Shown piece after piece: positions 17,701 to 25,210 of a stretch of DNA of 64,000 nt (positions within the stretch are counted from its first letter, which is position 1; the number at the start of each line of letters is the position of its first letter). Below the pieces are notes generated by a model, which made no database searches, was not told the origin of the DNA, and was given only the letters and a program-made list of their open reading frames with translations. The DNA is from Streptomyces klenkii (lineage in GTDB: Bacteria; Actinomycetota; Actinomycetes; Streptomycetales; Streptomycetaceae), in contig NZ_RBAM01000006.1 of NCBI RefSeq assembly GCF_003626645.1, positions 186,001-250,000 on the forward strand. The letters run 5' to 3'. Made by a program: the position numbers and the translations under genes.

Positions 17701-18830
17701 GCCGTCACGGAGACCGGCTCGGGACGGACCGAGAGGCCGGGGACGGTCAGCTTCGGCTCGGGGTTGTTCTGGAGGGTGAGCATGGTCTGGAACAGCGGGT
17801 GCCACGCCAGTGAGCGCTGCGGGGACACCGCCTCCACCAGCTGCTCGAACGGCAGGTCCTGGTGCGCGTAGTCCTCCAGGACCCGCTCCCGGACACGGTG
17901 CAGGAGTTCGTGGAAGGCCGGGTCGCCGGAGGTGTCGGTGCGGAGCACCAGCGTGTTGACGAAGAACCCGACGAGCCGGTCCAGCGCCTCGTCGGTACGG
18001 CCCGCGACCGGGCTCCCGACCGGGATGTCCGTGCCCGCCCCGAGCCGGGTGAACAGCGCGGCGAGCCCCGCGTGCAGCGTCATGAAGAAGCTGACGCCGC
18101 GCTTGCGGGACAGTTCGTTCAGCCTTCGGTGGAGGTCCGTCCCCAGGACGAACTCGACGGTGTCCCCGGCGGACGAGGCCTCGGCGGGCCGGGGGCGGTC
18201 GTACGGCAGGGCCAGCGTCTCCGGCAGACCGGCCAAGGCGGACCGCCAGTAGGCGAGTTGCTCATGAGACAGGCTCCCGGGATCCTCCTCGTCCCCCAGG
18301 AGCTCACGCTGCCACAGGGTGTAGTCGGCGTACTGCACCGGCAGCGGATCCCACCCCGGAGCACGGCCACTGATGCGCGCCGCATACGCCTCGGTGAGAT
18401 CGTCCGCGAGCGGCCCCATGGACCAGCCGTCACCCGCGATGTGGTGGACCAGCAGGAGCAGCACGTGCTCCTGCGGCCCGAGCTCGAACAGCGTGGCGCG
18501 GAAGGGGACGTCGCGGGCCAGGTCGAAGGGGCGGGCCGCGGCCGCGGCGAGCCGGTCCGCGAGCGCCGGCTCACCGGTCCGCACCACCTCGATGCCGGTC
18601 TCCGCCTCCTCCGTGGCGAGGATGCTCTGCCGCGGCCGGCCGTCAGCGGCGGGGAACACGGTGCGCAGGCTTTCGTGGCGGTCGACGACGTCGCGCAGCG
18701 CGGCCCGCAGCGCAGCGGTGTCCAGTTGCCCGGACAGGCGCAGCGCCAGCGGCATGTTGTACGCGGGGGACTGCCCCATCAGCTCGATCAGCGTCCACAG
18801 CCGTTGCTGCGGGTACGACAGCGGGATCAC
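11712..18830 (-). CDS. NRPS, C-A(Gln-like)-T-E-C-T-TE, last module without A domain
   Basis: 2,372 residues from a GTG overlapping the previous stop by 4 bp. Order: LCL-type C (about 1-430, HHIAGDG), A (455-955, SGSTGTPKG), T (GGDSIGA, about 1003), epimerase (1060-1480, HHLAVDG and EGHGRE), DCL-type C (1530-1960, LPLSPLQEGMLFHSL and HHILFDG), T (GGQSLLA, about 2062), TE (2110-2372, GWSFGG). The A pocket, read against GrsA positions, is DAWQFGLIQK, one change from the glutamine code DAWQFGLIDK, so D-Gln is the likely residue. The second C is followed directly by a T domain: no adenylation domain exists between them, so the final residue must be loaded in trans or the module used differently. 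A His-rich insertion, HEHEHEHEHD, lies between A-domain core motifs. Confidence 0.95.
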   Translation of the reverse strand: MIPLSYPQQRLWTLIELMGQSPAYNMPLALRLSGQLDTAALRAALRDVVDRHESLRTVFPAADGRPRQSILATEEAETGIEVVRTGEPALADRLAAAAARPFDLARDVPFRATLFELGPQEHVLLLLVHHIAGDGWSMGPLADDLTEAYAARISGRAPGWDPLPVQYADYTLWQRELLGDEEDPGSLSHEQLAYWRSALAGLPETLALPYDRPRPAEASSAGDTVEFVLGTDLHRRLNELSRKRGVSFFMTLHAGLAALFTRLGAGTDIPVGSPVAGRTDEALDRLVGFFVNTLVLRTDTSGDPAFHELLHRVRERVLEDYAHQDLPFEQLVEAVSPQRSLAWHPLFQTMLTLQNNPEPKLTVPGLSVRPEPVSVTAAKFDLSFDFTEHTDERGAPAGVTAVLEYSTDLFDRRTAGTIARRLVRVLEAVAADDGVRIGDIDALLPGEREAVLEQWNDTARDMRQATLPELFEAQAAATPDRTAVIFQDRRLSYGELNARANSLARRLLARGAGPESVVAVLLPRSDRLVTALLAVLKTGAAYLPVDPAYPAERVRLMLREARPAVVLSEATDLLREHEHEHEHDGQGADLADADADLTDADRASPLRGAHPAYVIYTSGSTGTPKGVVATHDGVVNQMRWLAREHPLDGGDVMLARTAVSFDAAVWEIWHPLLSGAALCVAPDDLVRDPAALMAYAARHRVTVAQFVPSLLAALPDGIDGSGLRRVFAGGEALPTAVASRVATGWRAVLVNLYGPTETTIQVTSATWDGDDRPPTVPIGAPVHNTRAYVLDERLRPVPPGVTGELYIAGAGVARGYLGNPGMTAERFVACPFGPPGARMYRTGDLARWGQDGQLAFAGRADQQLKVRGFRVEPGEIEAALERHSGVRQAVVRVHQGPGAHHGRLVAWVTGRDGRPPAAEELRAHVREVLPEHMVPSAVVPLEAVPLTANGKLDTARLPAPAAGPAPASGSPRTPQEAALCRLFADILGLERVGTDDGFFDLGGDSIGAIQLAGRAREAGLSFSARDVFRCRTVAALAAEAAALAPEPAEEPGAGIGEVPLTPVMHWLREHGGPVDGFHQSVLLRSPGEATRDLLVTVLQALMERHDMLRSRLRTGSDRPTGPGTGSWTLDVLPPHEADADTLLHRVDVRGAGPDGIRAAVAGQAAAARDRLRPADGVMLQAVWFDAGPGAPGRLLLLVHHLAVDGVSWRILVQDLADAWQQATAGRRPELAPVRTSFRRWAQQLCEAATEPDRTAELAVWTGMASGAAAGEPLTRVPLDPARDTVLTSRSLTSDLPAGETDALLTRAAPLFHATPGDVLLTALALALAEWRRERGRGGATGTLIDLEGHGREEIVPGTDLSRTVGWFTTLFPVRLDPERAAWDEIRSAGPAVGRALKRVKEQLRVPPDKGVGYGLLRYLNPRTSGELRGLPRPEIAFNYLGRVGEAAGSDTAGWGLATDADALGAGRDPASPMSHPLAVDALVREGADGGGPVLSTTWTWPDRLFRAEEVQRLDQLWRQALAALARHAGQPGAGGHTPADFPLVRLTQEEVEAAEAAHPALAGVLPLSPLQEGMLFHSLYDSTAPDAYVVQISLDLDGDLDTGALRRAARALLRRHEALRAGFHSLPSGETVQVIPAEAAPEWAETDLSGAGAAEREAGLSRIAAADRAGRFDLAAPPLLRFAVTRTGERRHRLLVTSHHILFDGWSLPILLGDLFALYGGSDGDPGLPAVRPYREFLGWLAEQDRPAATRAWKAALSGLKQPTLLAGTADAARDPAPAGTLLTRLPAELTGRLTAAARRRGLTVNTLIQAAWALLLGRVTGSTDVVFGATVSGRPPSLPGVDGMAGLFINTVPVRVRPEPGEPLTALLQRLQDQQSELSEHHHLALIDIHRATGLPTLFDTVLAFENYPFDAAALDLSEAGLTVVDADVRDGAHYPLALIVTPGERIMIRADYRPGVFDRSTVELAVRELAVILGQLADDQDRPVAEVTADADGQLRTALARRPAPAAATAPVVGDPQRPRPEGGPAGRDPRDPQEEMLCRIFAEVLGTPGVGVDDDFFDLGGQSLLATKLIHRVRAELGVRVDIRSLFESPTPAGLARRLHSGTDTATAFGALLPLRSLGEGPALFCVHPGVGIGWSYQGLTRHIDPRHPVYALQARAISEPGAHCATLEEMAADYVTRIRTVQPHGPYHLMGWSFGGVAAHAMAVELQRLGERVALLAMLDAYPGRLLPATDDRAMESEVLRALLQGLGHDAAELGPGPLDRTQVLEFLTARDEHRPYENDRTMEAILDAAARNTRLQRQFTPGLFRGDVEFFTASHDQPADGPVVRAWDRHVDGTLTDHRLPCAHLELMDGKALAEIGAVLDRKLRIA
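17925..18770 (-). repeat. Near-identical C-domain block shared with 21110-21960
   Basis: The C domain opening the last NRPS gene and the second C domain of the preceding gene (21110-21960) share long runs of almost identical DNA, for example around 17935-18060 with 21121-21250 and 18230-18440 with 21410-21620, separated by more divergent patches. A further close pair covers the A-domain starts (17395-17590 with 20575-20780). The mosaic pattern suggests duplication followed by gene conversion. Confidence 0.8.
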
Positions 18831-21800
18831 CGGTCACCTCCGGGCCTGCGCATCGGTCGCAGCGCGGGCCTGGCTCGTCCGCCGGCCTTCAGCTTCGGGG
18901 CGAGTCCTGCGACGGTCGGGGTCTCGAACAGTGCGCGGACGCTCAGCTCGGTGCCGGTGGCGGCGCGGACCTTGTTGATGAACTGGGTCGCGAGGAGGGA
19001 GTGGCCTCCGAGGTCGAAGAAGTTGTCGTCGATCGTCACCGACCCGACGCCCAGCGTCTCCGCCACCAGCTCACACAGCACCCGCTCCTGCGAGGTACGT
19101 GGCGCCCGCCCCAGCACCGCACCCTCAGCACGAGGAGCCGGAAGCGCCCGCCGGTCCAGTTTCCCGTTCGGCGTCAACGGCAGCTCTTCCAGCACCACCA
19201 CAGCCGCCGGGACCATGAACTCCGGCAACCCCTCGCCCGCGAACGCCCGCAACTCAGCCGCATCCAATCCACCCGACGCAGCCGTCACGTACGCCGTCAA
19301 CCGCGGATCACCCGGCCGGTCCTCCCGCACCACCACAGCCACCTGACCCACACCGGCATGCCCCGCCAGCACAGCCTCGACCTCTCCCAGCTCAATACGA
19401 AAGCCCCGCACCTTCACCTGATCATCGACGCGCCCCACAAACACCAGCTCACCCGCGCGGTCCCACCGCACCAGATCTCCCGTCCGGTACATCCGCTCAC
19501 CCGGCCCCCCGAACGGATCCGGCACAAACCGCTCACCCGTCAGCCCCGGACGCCCCACGTACCCGCGCGCCAGTCCGCCGCCTCCGAGGTACAGCTCCCC
19601 GGTCACCCCGGGGGCGACCGGACGCAGCGCGGAGTCCAGTACGTAGGCGCGCCGGTTGCGGATGGGGCGGCCGATCGGCGGCGCCTGCTCCACCGGGCCG
19701 TCGGTGGACCAGGCGGTGGAGTAGACGGTGGCTTCGGTCGGCCCGTAGATGTTGGCGATGCGGCTGCCCGGGAGGGCCTCGCGTATCGCGGCGGCGACAT
19801 GCGCGGGGAAGGCCTCTCCCGCCAGGACGACGGTGCCCGCCGCGGGCCCTGCGGCGCTCTTTCCGCCCGCCCCGAACAGCTGCGCCACGGCCGAGGGCAC
19901 GCCGCTGATGAGCGAACCGTTCCAGGAGCGGTGCGACGGCTCGGTCAGGACGAGCAGATCGCGTACGACCTCGACGGTCCCGCCGGTGCACAGCGGCGCG
20001 AACATCTCGAAGACGGAGACGTCGAAGTTGAGCGAGGTGGAGGCCAGTACACGGTCCAGGCGCCGGGGCCCGAACTCCTCCTCGGCCCAGGCGACCAGGT
20101 CGGCCGCCGTGCCGTGCTGCACCACCACGCCCTTGGGGGTCCCGGTCGATCCGGAGGTGTAGATGGCGTACGCGGCGGTGCCGGGTGTGACGCGTCCGGC
20201 ACGGGCCGCGGCCGCTCCGCCGGCGGGCTGTTCCGCGAGCCGGGCGGCCGTGGCCTCGTCGTCGAGTACGACGGTCGCCGCGTCGCACGGAGGAAGCCCT
20301 CCGGCGGTGGCGGCGTCGGTCAGGACGACCGCGGGAGCGGCGTCGCGGAGGATGTGGGCGATCCGCCTGGCCGGGTAGCCGGGGTCGAGGGGCAGATAGG
20401 CCGCGCCCGCCTTGAGGACGCCGAGCACGGCCACGATCACGTCCGCCGACCTGGGCATGGCGATGGCGACGAAGTCCTCGGGCCCGGCACCGTGGTTCAG
20501 CAGGAGGTGGGCGAGCCGTTCGGCGCGGGCGTCGAGCTCCGCGTAGGTCAGGCCGCGGCCCTCGAAGACCACGGCGGTGCGGTCGGGAGTCGCGGCCGCC
20601 TGTGCCTCGAACAGCTCGGGAAGCGTGGTCCGCCGCATGTCCCGGGCGGTGTCGTTCCACCGCTCCAGCACGGTCTCCCGCTCCCCCGGCAGCAGGATGT
20701 CGATGTCTCCGATCCGGACCTCGTCGTCGGCCGCGACCGCCTCCAGCACCCGCACCAGACGCCGGGCGATCGTCTCGGCGGTCTCCTGGTCGAACAGCTC
20801 GGTGCTGTATTCGACGTAGGCGTCGATGCCCTCGGGCGTGCCATCGGCCCCGTAGTGCTCGTCCAGGTTGAACAGCAGGTCGAACTTGGCGATGCCGAGG
20901 TCGACGGGGAACATCTCGGCCGTGATCTCCGCCATCCGCAGCGGCGCGGCTTCCGTGTTCTGCAAGACGAGCATCGTCTGGAACAGCGGGTGCCGGGACA
21001 GCGATCGCGCCGGGTTCAGGGACTCCACCAGGCGCTCGAACGGCAGGTCCTGGTGGGCGAACGCGTCCAGGTCGGCCTTCCGCACCCGGTCGAGCAGGTC
21101 GTGGAAGGCCGGGTTGCCGGAGGTGTCGGTGCGGAGCACCAGTGTGTTGACGAAGAACCCGACGAGCCGGTCCAGCGCCTCGTCGGTGCGGCCCGCGACC
21201 GGGCTCCCGACCGGGATGTCCGTGCCCGCCCCGAGCCGGGTGAACAGCGCGGCGAGGGCGGAGTGGGCCACCATGAACAGCGTGGCCCGGCGCCGCTTCG
21301 CCACGTCGAGCAGAGCCCGTTGCAGGCCCGGCTCCAGCCGGAAGCGGACCGTGCCGCCCCGGTAGCCGGCCTCGGTGGGCCGGGGGCGGTCGTACGGCAG
21401 GGCCAGCGTCTCCGGCAGACCGGCCAAGGCCGCTCGCCAGTAGGCGAGTTGCTCGTGCGCCAGGCTGCCGGGATCCTGCTCGTCCCCCAGGAGCTCCCGC
21501 TGCCACAGGGTGTAGTCGGCGTACTGCACCGGCAGCGGATCCCACCCCGGAGCACGACCCGCCATACGCGCCGCATAGGCCTCGGTGAGATCGTCCGCGA
21601 GCGGCCCCATCGACCAGCCGTCACCCGCGATGTGGTGCAGCACCACGAGCAGCACGTGCTCGTCGGGCGCCACTGCGAACAACGTGGTGTCGAACGGCAG
21701 CCGGTGAGCGAGTGACAGCGGCCGGCGGGCGGTCTCGTTCACCAAAGCGTCCAGATCCGTCCGGGCGGTGGGCACGACGACCGGTTCGACGTCGTACTCC

Positions 21801-24800
21801 CCCGGCGTCAGGATCCGCTGGCGGGGTTCGCCGTCCGCGCCGTCCTCATACACCGTGCGCAGGCTCTCGTGGCGGTCGACGACGTCGCGCAGCGCGGCCC
21901 GCAGCGCAACGGCGTCCAGTTGCCCGGACAGGCGCAGCGCCAGCGGCATGTTGTACGCGGCGCCCGGTTCCTCGAACCGGTCCAGGAACCAGAGCCGCTG
22001 CTGGGCGAAGGACAGCGGTACGGCATCGGGGCGCGGCGCCGCGCGCAGTACGGGCCGGTTCGTGCGCCCCGTGTCCAGCCGCTGCGTCAGTTCGGCCACG
22101 GTGGGGGCCTCGAAGAGCGTCCGGATGTCCGGGGAGACGCCGAGGGCGGTGCGGATGCGGGCAGCGAGGCGGACCGCGAGGAGGGAGTGGCCGCCGAGGT
22201 CGAAGAAGTTGTCGTCGATCGTCACTGTCCCGACGCCCAGCGTCTCCGCCACCAGCCCGCACAGCACCTGCTCCTGCGACGTACGAGGCGCCCGGCCCAG
22301 GGCCGCACCCTCAGCACGAGGAGCCGGAAGCGCCCGCCGGTCCAGTTTCCCGTTCGGCGTCAACGGCAGCTCTTCCAGCACCACCACAGCCGCCGGGACC
22401 ATGAACTCCGGCAACCTCTCGCCCGCGAACGCCCGCAACTCAGCCGGATCCACCTCGCCAGAACCGGCCGTCACGTACGCCGTCAACCGCGGATCACCCG
22501 GCCGGTCCTCCCGCACCACCACAGCCACCTGACCCACACCGGCGTGCCCCGCCAGTGCAGCCTCGACTTCTCCCAGCTCAATACGAAAGCCCCGCACCTT
22601 CACCTGATCATCGGCGCGCCCCACAAACACCAGCTCACCCGCGCGGTCCCACCGCACCAGGTCCCCCGTCCGGTACATCCGCCCACCAGGGCCCCCGAAC
22701 GGATCCGGCACAAACCGCTCACCCGTCAACCCCGGACGCCCCGCATACCCGCGCGCCAGCTGTACTCCGGCGAGGTACAGCTCTCCGGTCACCCCGGGGG
22801 CGACCGGACGCAGCGCGGAGTCCAGTACGTGGACACGGGTGTTGGAGACCGGCCGGCCGATCGGCACGGACGCGGCTCCGGAGGGAGTGGCGGCCCTGCG
22901 GCACGGCCAGTGGGTCACGTCGACCGAGGCTTCGGTCGGCCCGTAGAGGTTGTGGAGTTCCGGGCCGTCGAGCGTCTCGAAGAAGAGCTCCACCAGGTCC
23001 GCGGCCAGCGCTTCCCCACTGCTGATGACCCGCCGGAGGCCGGTGCACCCGGAGGCGCCGGGGGCCTGGAGGAAGAGCCGCAGCATGGAGGGGACGAAGT
23101 GGGCCGTCGTCACGCGCTCGTCGCGGATGAGCCGCGCCAGGTATCCGGGGTCCTTGTGCCCCTCCGGCCGGGCGACGACGAGGGCGGCGCCGGTGATCAG
23201 TGGCCAGAAGAACTCCCATACGGAGACGTCGAAGCCCGCGGGTGTCTTCTGGAGGACCCGGTCGCCGGGCCCCAGCCCGTACTCCGACTGCATCCACAGC
23301 AGCCTGTTGACGATTCCCTCGTGCTCGATGACGACGCCCTTCGGGCGTCCCGTCGAGCCGGACGTGTAGATCACGTAGGCGGGGTGGCGGGGCCGGAGCG
23401 GTGCGGCGCGGTCGGCGTCCCCGGGCGCGTGTGCCGGCTTCCCGGCCAGCAGGTCCTCGGTGGACGGGGCTCCGAGCACCAGCGACTTGTGGGGGGTGGC
23501 GAACGCCGCGGCGGTTTCCTCGGTCGTCAGGACCATCTCCGGTGCCGCGTCCTCCAGCACGTAGCGGATGCGTTCTTGCGGGTGGCCGGGGTCGACGGGG
23601 ACGTACGAGGCGCCTGCCTTGAGGACGGCGAGCAGCGCCGTCACCAGTTCCGCGGACCGCGGCACGGCCACGGCGACCCGGTCCTCCGGGCCGATGCCGC
23701 GGCTCAGCAGGAGGTGGGCGAGCCGGTTGGCCCGGGCGTCGAGCTCCGCGTAGGTCAGGCGGCGGCCCTCGAAGACCACGGCGGTGCGGTCGGGAGTCGC
23801 GGCCGCCTGCGCTTCGAACAGGTCGGGAAGCGTGGCTCGTCCGACGGCCCGTACGGCTCCTGTTCCCCGTTCCAGGGCCTCCTGCCGCTCGGCGGGGGTG
23901 GTCATGCCGATCCGCCCGAGCGGCCGCTCGTCGTCGGTGGTGAGCGCCTCCAGCACCAGGGCCAGCCGGTCGGCGACGGCCCGGGCGGCCTCCCGGTCGA
24001 ACAGGTCGGCCCGGTAGTCCAGGTGCAGCGGCATGCGTTCCCCGGCCGGCATCACCGCGAGCCGGAGGGGGTAGTGGGCGGCGTCGCGGATGCGCAGCCC
24101 GGCCACGCGCAGGCCGTGGTCTCCCGGCAGTTCGAGCGTGTCGGGCCGGAGCGGGTAGTTCTCGAACACCACGCAGGTGTCGAACAGTTCACTGGTGCCG
24201 ACGGCGCGGTGGATGTCCGTCAGGCCGAGGTGGTGGTGGGCGATGAGGTCCGTCTGCGCGGTCTGGATCTCGGTCAGCGTGCGAGCGGGGGTGCTGTCCG
24301 GCCGCAGCCGGACCCGTACGGGGACGGTGTTGATGAAGCAGCCCACCATGCGTTCCGCGCCGGGCAGTTCGCCGGGGCGGCCGGAGACCGTGGCGCCGAA
24401 GACCACGTCGTCCCGTCCGGTCAGCTGTCCCACGACCATCGCCCAGGCCGTCTGCACGATCGTGTTGACGGTGACGCCGTGGCGCCGGGCGGTCCCGGTG
24501 AGCGCACGGACCAGCTCGGGCGCCGGTTCGGCGGTGACGCGGTGCGGGAGTTCCCCGGCGGGTTCGGCGCGCGGGGCCACGCGCGTGGGCTCCTCGACCC
24601 CGGCGAGCGCCGTGCGCCAGGCGGCCTCCGCGGCCCGGCGGTCCTGCCCGGACAGCCAGGCCGTGTACTCCCGGTGGGCCACGGCGGGTTCGAGGCCCGG
24701 GGCTTCGCCGCCGTGGGCGTAGAGCGTGAACAGCTCCTCGAAGAGCACGGGCATCGACCAGCCGTCCACCAGGATGTGGTGGTTGAGCAGCACCAGCCGG

Positions 24801-25210
24801 TGGTGCAGCGGGCCCAGCCGGATCAGGGTGAAGCGGAGCAGCGGTGGCTTCGCGGGGTCGAACCGCCGTGACCGGGCGGTGTCCAGCAGCCGGTCCGCCG
24901 CCGCCTCCCGCTCGTCGGCGGGCAGGCCGGTCAGGTCGGCCTCCTCCCAGGGCAGGCGCACCCGGCCCGGGATCAGCTGAACCGGTTCTCCGCTGTGCCG
25001 CTGCCGGAAGCAGGCGCGCAGCGCCGGTTGCCGGTGCACGAGGGCCTCGGCCGCGGTGCGCAGGGCCGCCGGGTCCAGCGGGCCGGTCAGCTCCAGCGCG
25101 TATTCGACGGTGTACACATCGGGGGCCCGCTCGTCGTAGAGCGTGTGGAAGAGGAGTCCTTCCTGGAAGGGCGTCAGGGGCAGGATGTCCTCGATGTGCG
25201 GCTGCTTCAT
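18827..25210 (-). CDS. NRPS, C-A(Ser)-T-C-A-T
   Basis: 2,127 residues, starting at ATG 25210, which overlaps the previous stop by 4 bp; the longer upstream frame is only antisense-like coding inside the first NRPS gene. Order: DCL-type C (1-435, LPLTPFQEGLLFHTL and HHILVDG), A (455-950), T (GGHSLLAV, about 1002), LCL-type C (1055-1480, HHIAGDG), A (1505-2010), T (GGHSLLAT, about 2070). The first pocket reads DVWHISLVDK, a serine code. The second reads DVFSVAIVYK, which I cannot assign with confidence; its region around SLISGVPSAVAQL differs from common proteinogenic clades. The DCL start fits the epimerase ending the preceding protein. There is no C-terminal TE, so the chain passes to the next protein. 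Confidence 0.95.
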   Translation of the reverse strand: MKQPHIEDILPLTPFQEGLLFHTLYDERAPDVYTVEYALELTGPLDPAALRTAAEALVHRQPALRACFRQRHSGEPVQLIPGRVRLPWEEADLTGLPADEREAAADRLLDTARSRRFDPAKPPLLRFTLIRLGPLHHRLVLLNHHILVDGWSMPVLFEELFTLYAHGGEAPGLEPAVAHREYTAWLSGQDRRAAEAAWRTALAGVEEPTRVAPRAEPAGELPHRVTAEPAPELVRALTGTARRHGVTVNTIVQTAWAMVVGQLTGRDDVVFGATVSGRPGELPGAERMVGCFINTVPVRVRLRPDSTPARTLTEIQTAQTDLIAHHHLGLTDIHRAVGTSELFDTCVVFENYPLRPDTLELPGDHGLRVAGLRIRDAAHYPLRLAVMPAGERMPLHLDYRADLFDREAARAVADRLALVLEALTTDDERPLGRIGMTTPAERQEALERGTGAVRAVGRATLPDLFEAQAAATPDRTAVVFEGRRLTYAELDARANRLAHLLLSRGIGPEDRVAVAVPRSAELVTALLAVLKAGASYVPVDPGHPQERIRYVLEDAAPEMVLTTEETAAAFATPHKSLVLGAPSTEDLLAGKPAHAPGDADRAAPLRPRHPAYVIYTSGSTGRPKGVVIEHEGIVNRLLWMQSEYGLGPGDRVLQKTPAGFDVSVWEFFWPLITGAALVVARPEGHKDPGYLARLIRDERVTTAHFVPSMLRLFLQAPGASGCTGLRRVISSGEALAADLVELFFETLDGPELHNLYGPTEASVDVTHWPCRRAATPSGAASVPIGRPVSNTRVHVLDSALRPVAPGVTGELYLAGVQLARGYAGRPGLTGERFVPDPFGGPGGRMYRTGDLVRWDRAGELVFVGRADDQVKVRGFRIELGEVEAALAGHAGVGQVAVVVREDRPGDPRLTAYVTAGSGEVDPAELRAFAGERLPEFMVPAAVVVLEELPLTPNGKLDRRALPAPRAEGAALGRAPRTSQEQVLCGLVAETLGVGTVTIDDNFFDLGGHSLLAVRLAARIRTALGVSPDIRTLFEAPTVAELTQRLDTGRTNRPVLRAAPRPDAVPLSFAQQRLWFLDRFEEPGAAYNMPLALRLSGQLDAVALRAALRDVVDRHESLRTVYEDGADGEPRQRILTPGEYDVEPVVVPTARTDLDALVNETARRPLSLAHRLPFDTTLFAVAPDEHVLLVVLHHIAGDGWSMGPLADDLTEAYAARMAGRAPGWDPLPVQYADYTLWQRELLGDEQDPGSLAHEQLAYWRAALAGLPETLALPYDRPRPTEAGYRGGTVRFRLEPGLQRALLDVAKRRRATLFMVAHSALAALFTRLGAGTDIPVGSPVAGRTDEALDRLVGFFVNTLVLRTDTSGNPAFHDLLDRVRKADLDAFAHQDLPFERLVESLNPARSLSRHPLFQTMLVLQNTEAAPLRMAEITAEMFPVDLGIAKFDLLFNLDEHYGADGTPEGIDAYVEYSTELFDQETAETIARRLVRVLEAVAADDEVRIGDIDILLPGERETVLERWNDTARDMRRTTLPELFEAQAAATPDRTAVVFEGRGLTYAELDARAERLAHLLLNHGAGPEDFVAIAMPRSADVIVAVLGVLKAGAAYLPLDPGYPARRIAHILRDAAPAVVLTDAATAGGLPPCDAATVVLDDEATAARLAEQPAGGAAAARAGRVTPGTAAYAIYTSGSTGTPKGVVVQHGTAADLVAWAEEEFGPRRLDRVLASTSLNFDVSVFEMFAPLCTGGTVEVVRDLLVLTEPSHRSWNGSLISGVPSAVAQLFGAGGKSAAGPAAGTVVLAGEAFPAHVAAAIREALPGSRIANIYGPTEATVYSTAWSTDGPVEQAPPIGRPIRNRRAYVLDSALRPVAPGVTGELYLGGGGLARGYVGRPGLTGERFVPDPFGGPGERMYRTGDLVRWDRAGELVFVGRVDDQVKVRGFRIELGEVEAVLAGHAGVGQVAVVVREDRPGDPRLTAYVTAASGGLDAAELRAFAGEGLPEFMVPAAVVVLEELPLTPNGKLDRRALPAPRAEGAVLGRAPRTSQERVLCELVAETLGVGSVTIDDNFFDLGGHSLLATQFINKVRAATGTELSVRALFETPTVAGLAPKLKAGGRARPALRPMRRPGGDR
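18990..19645 (-). repeat. Near-identical A/T-domain block shared with 22175-22830
   Basis: About 650 bp covering the C-terminal part of the second A domain and its T domain is almost identical to the matching part of the first module of the same gene (22175-22830). The unit spacing is about 3.19 kb, one module. Within the block third positions are noticeably less GC-rich than the flanks (for example CTCAATACGAAAGCC), so the block may have been spread by conversion from a different source. Confidence 0.85.
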
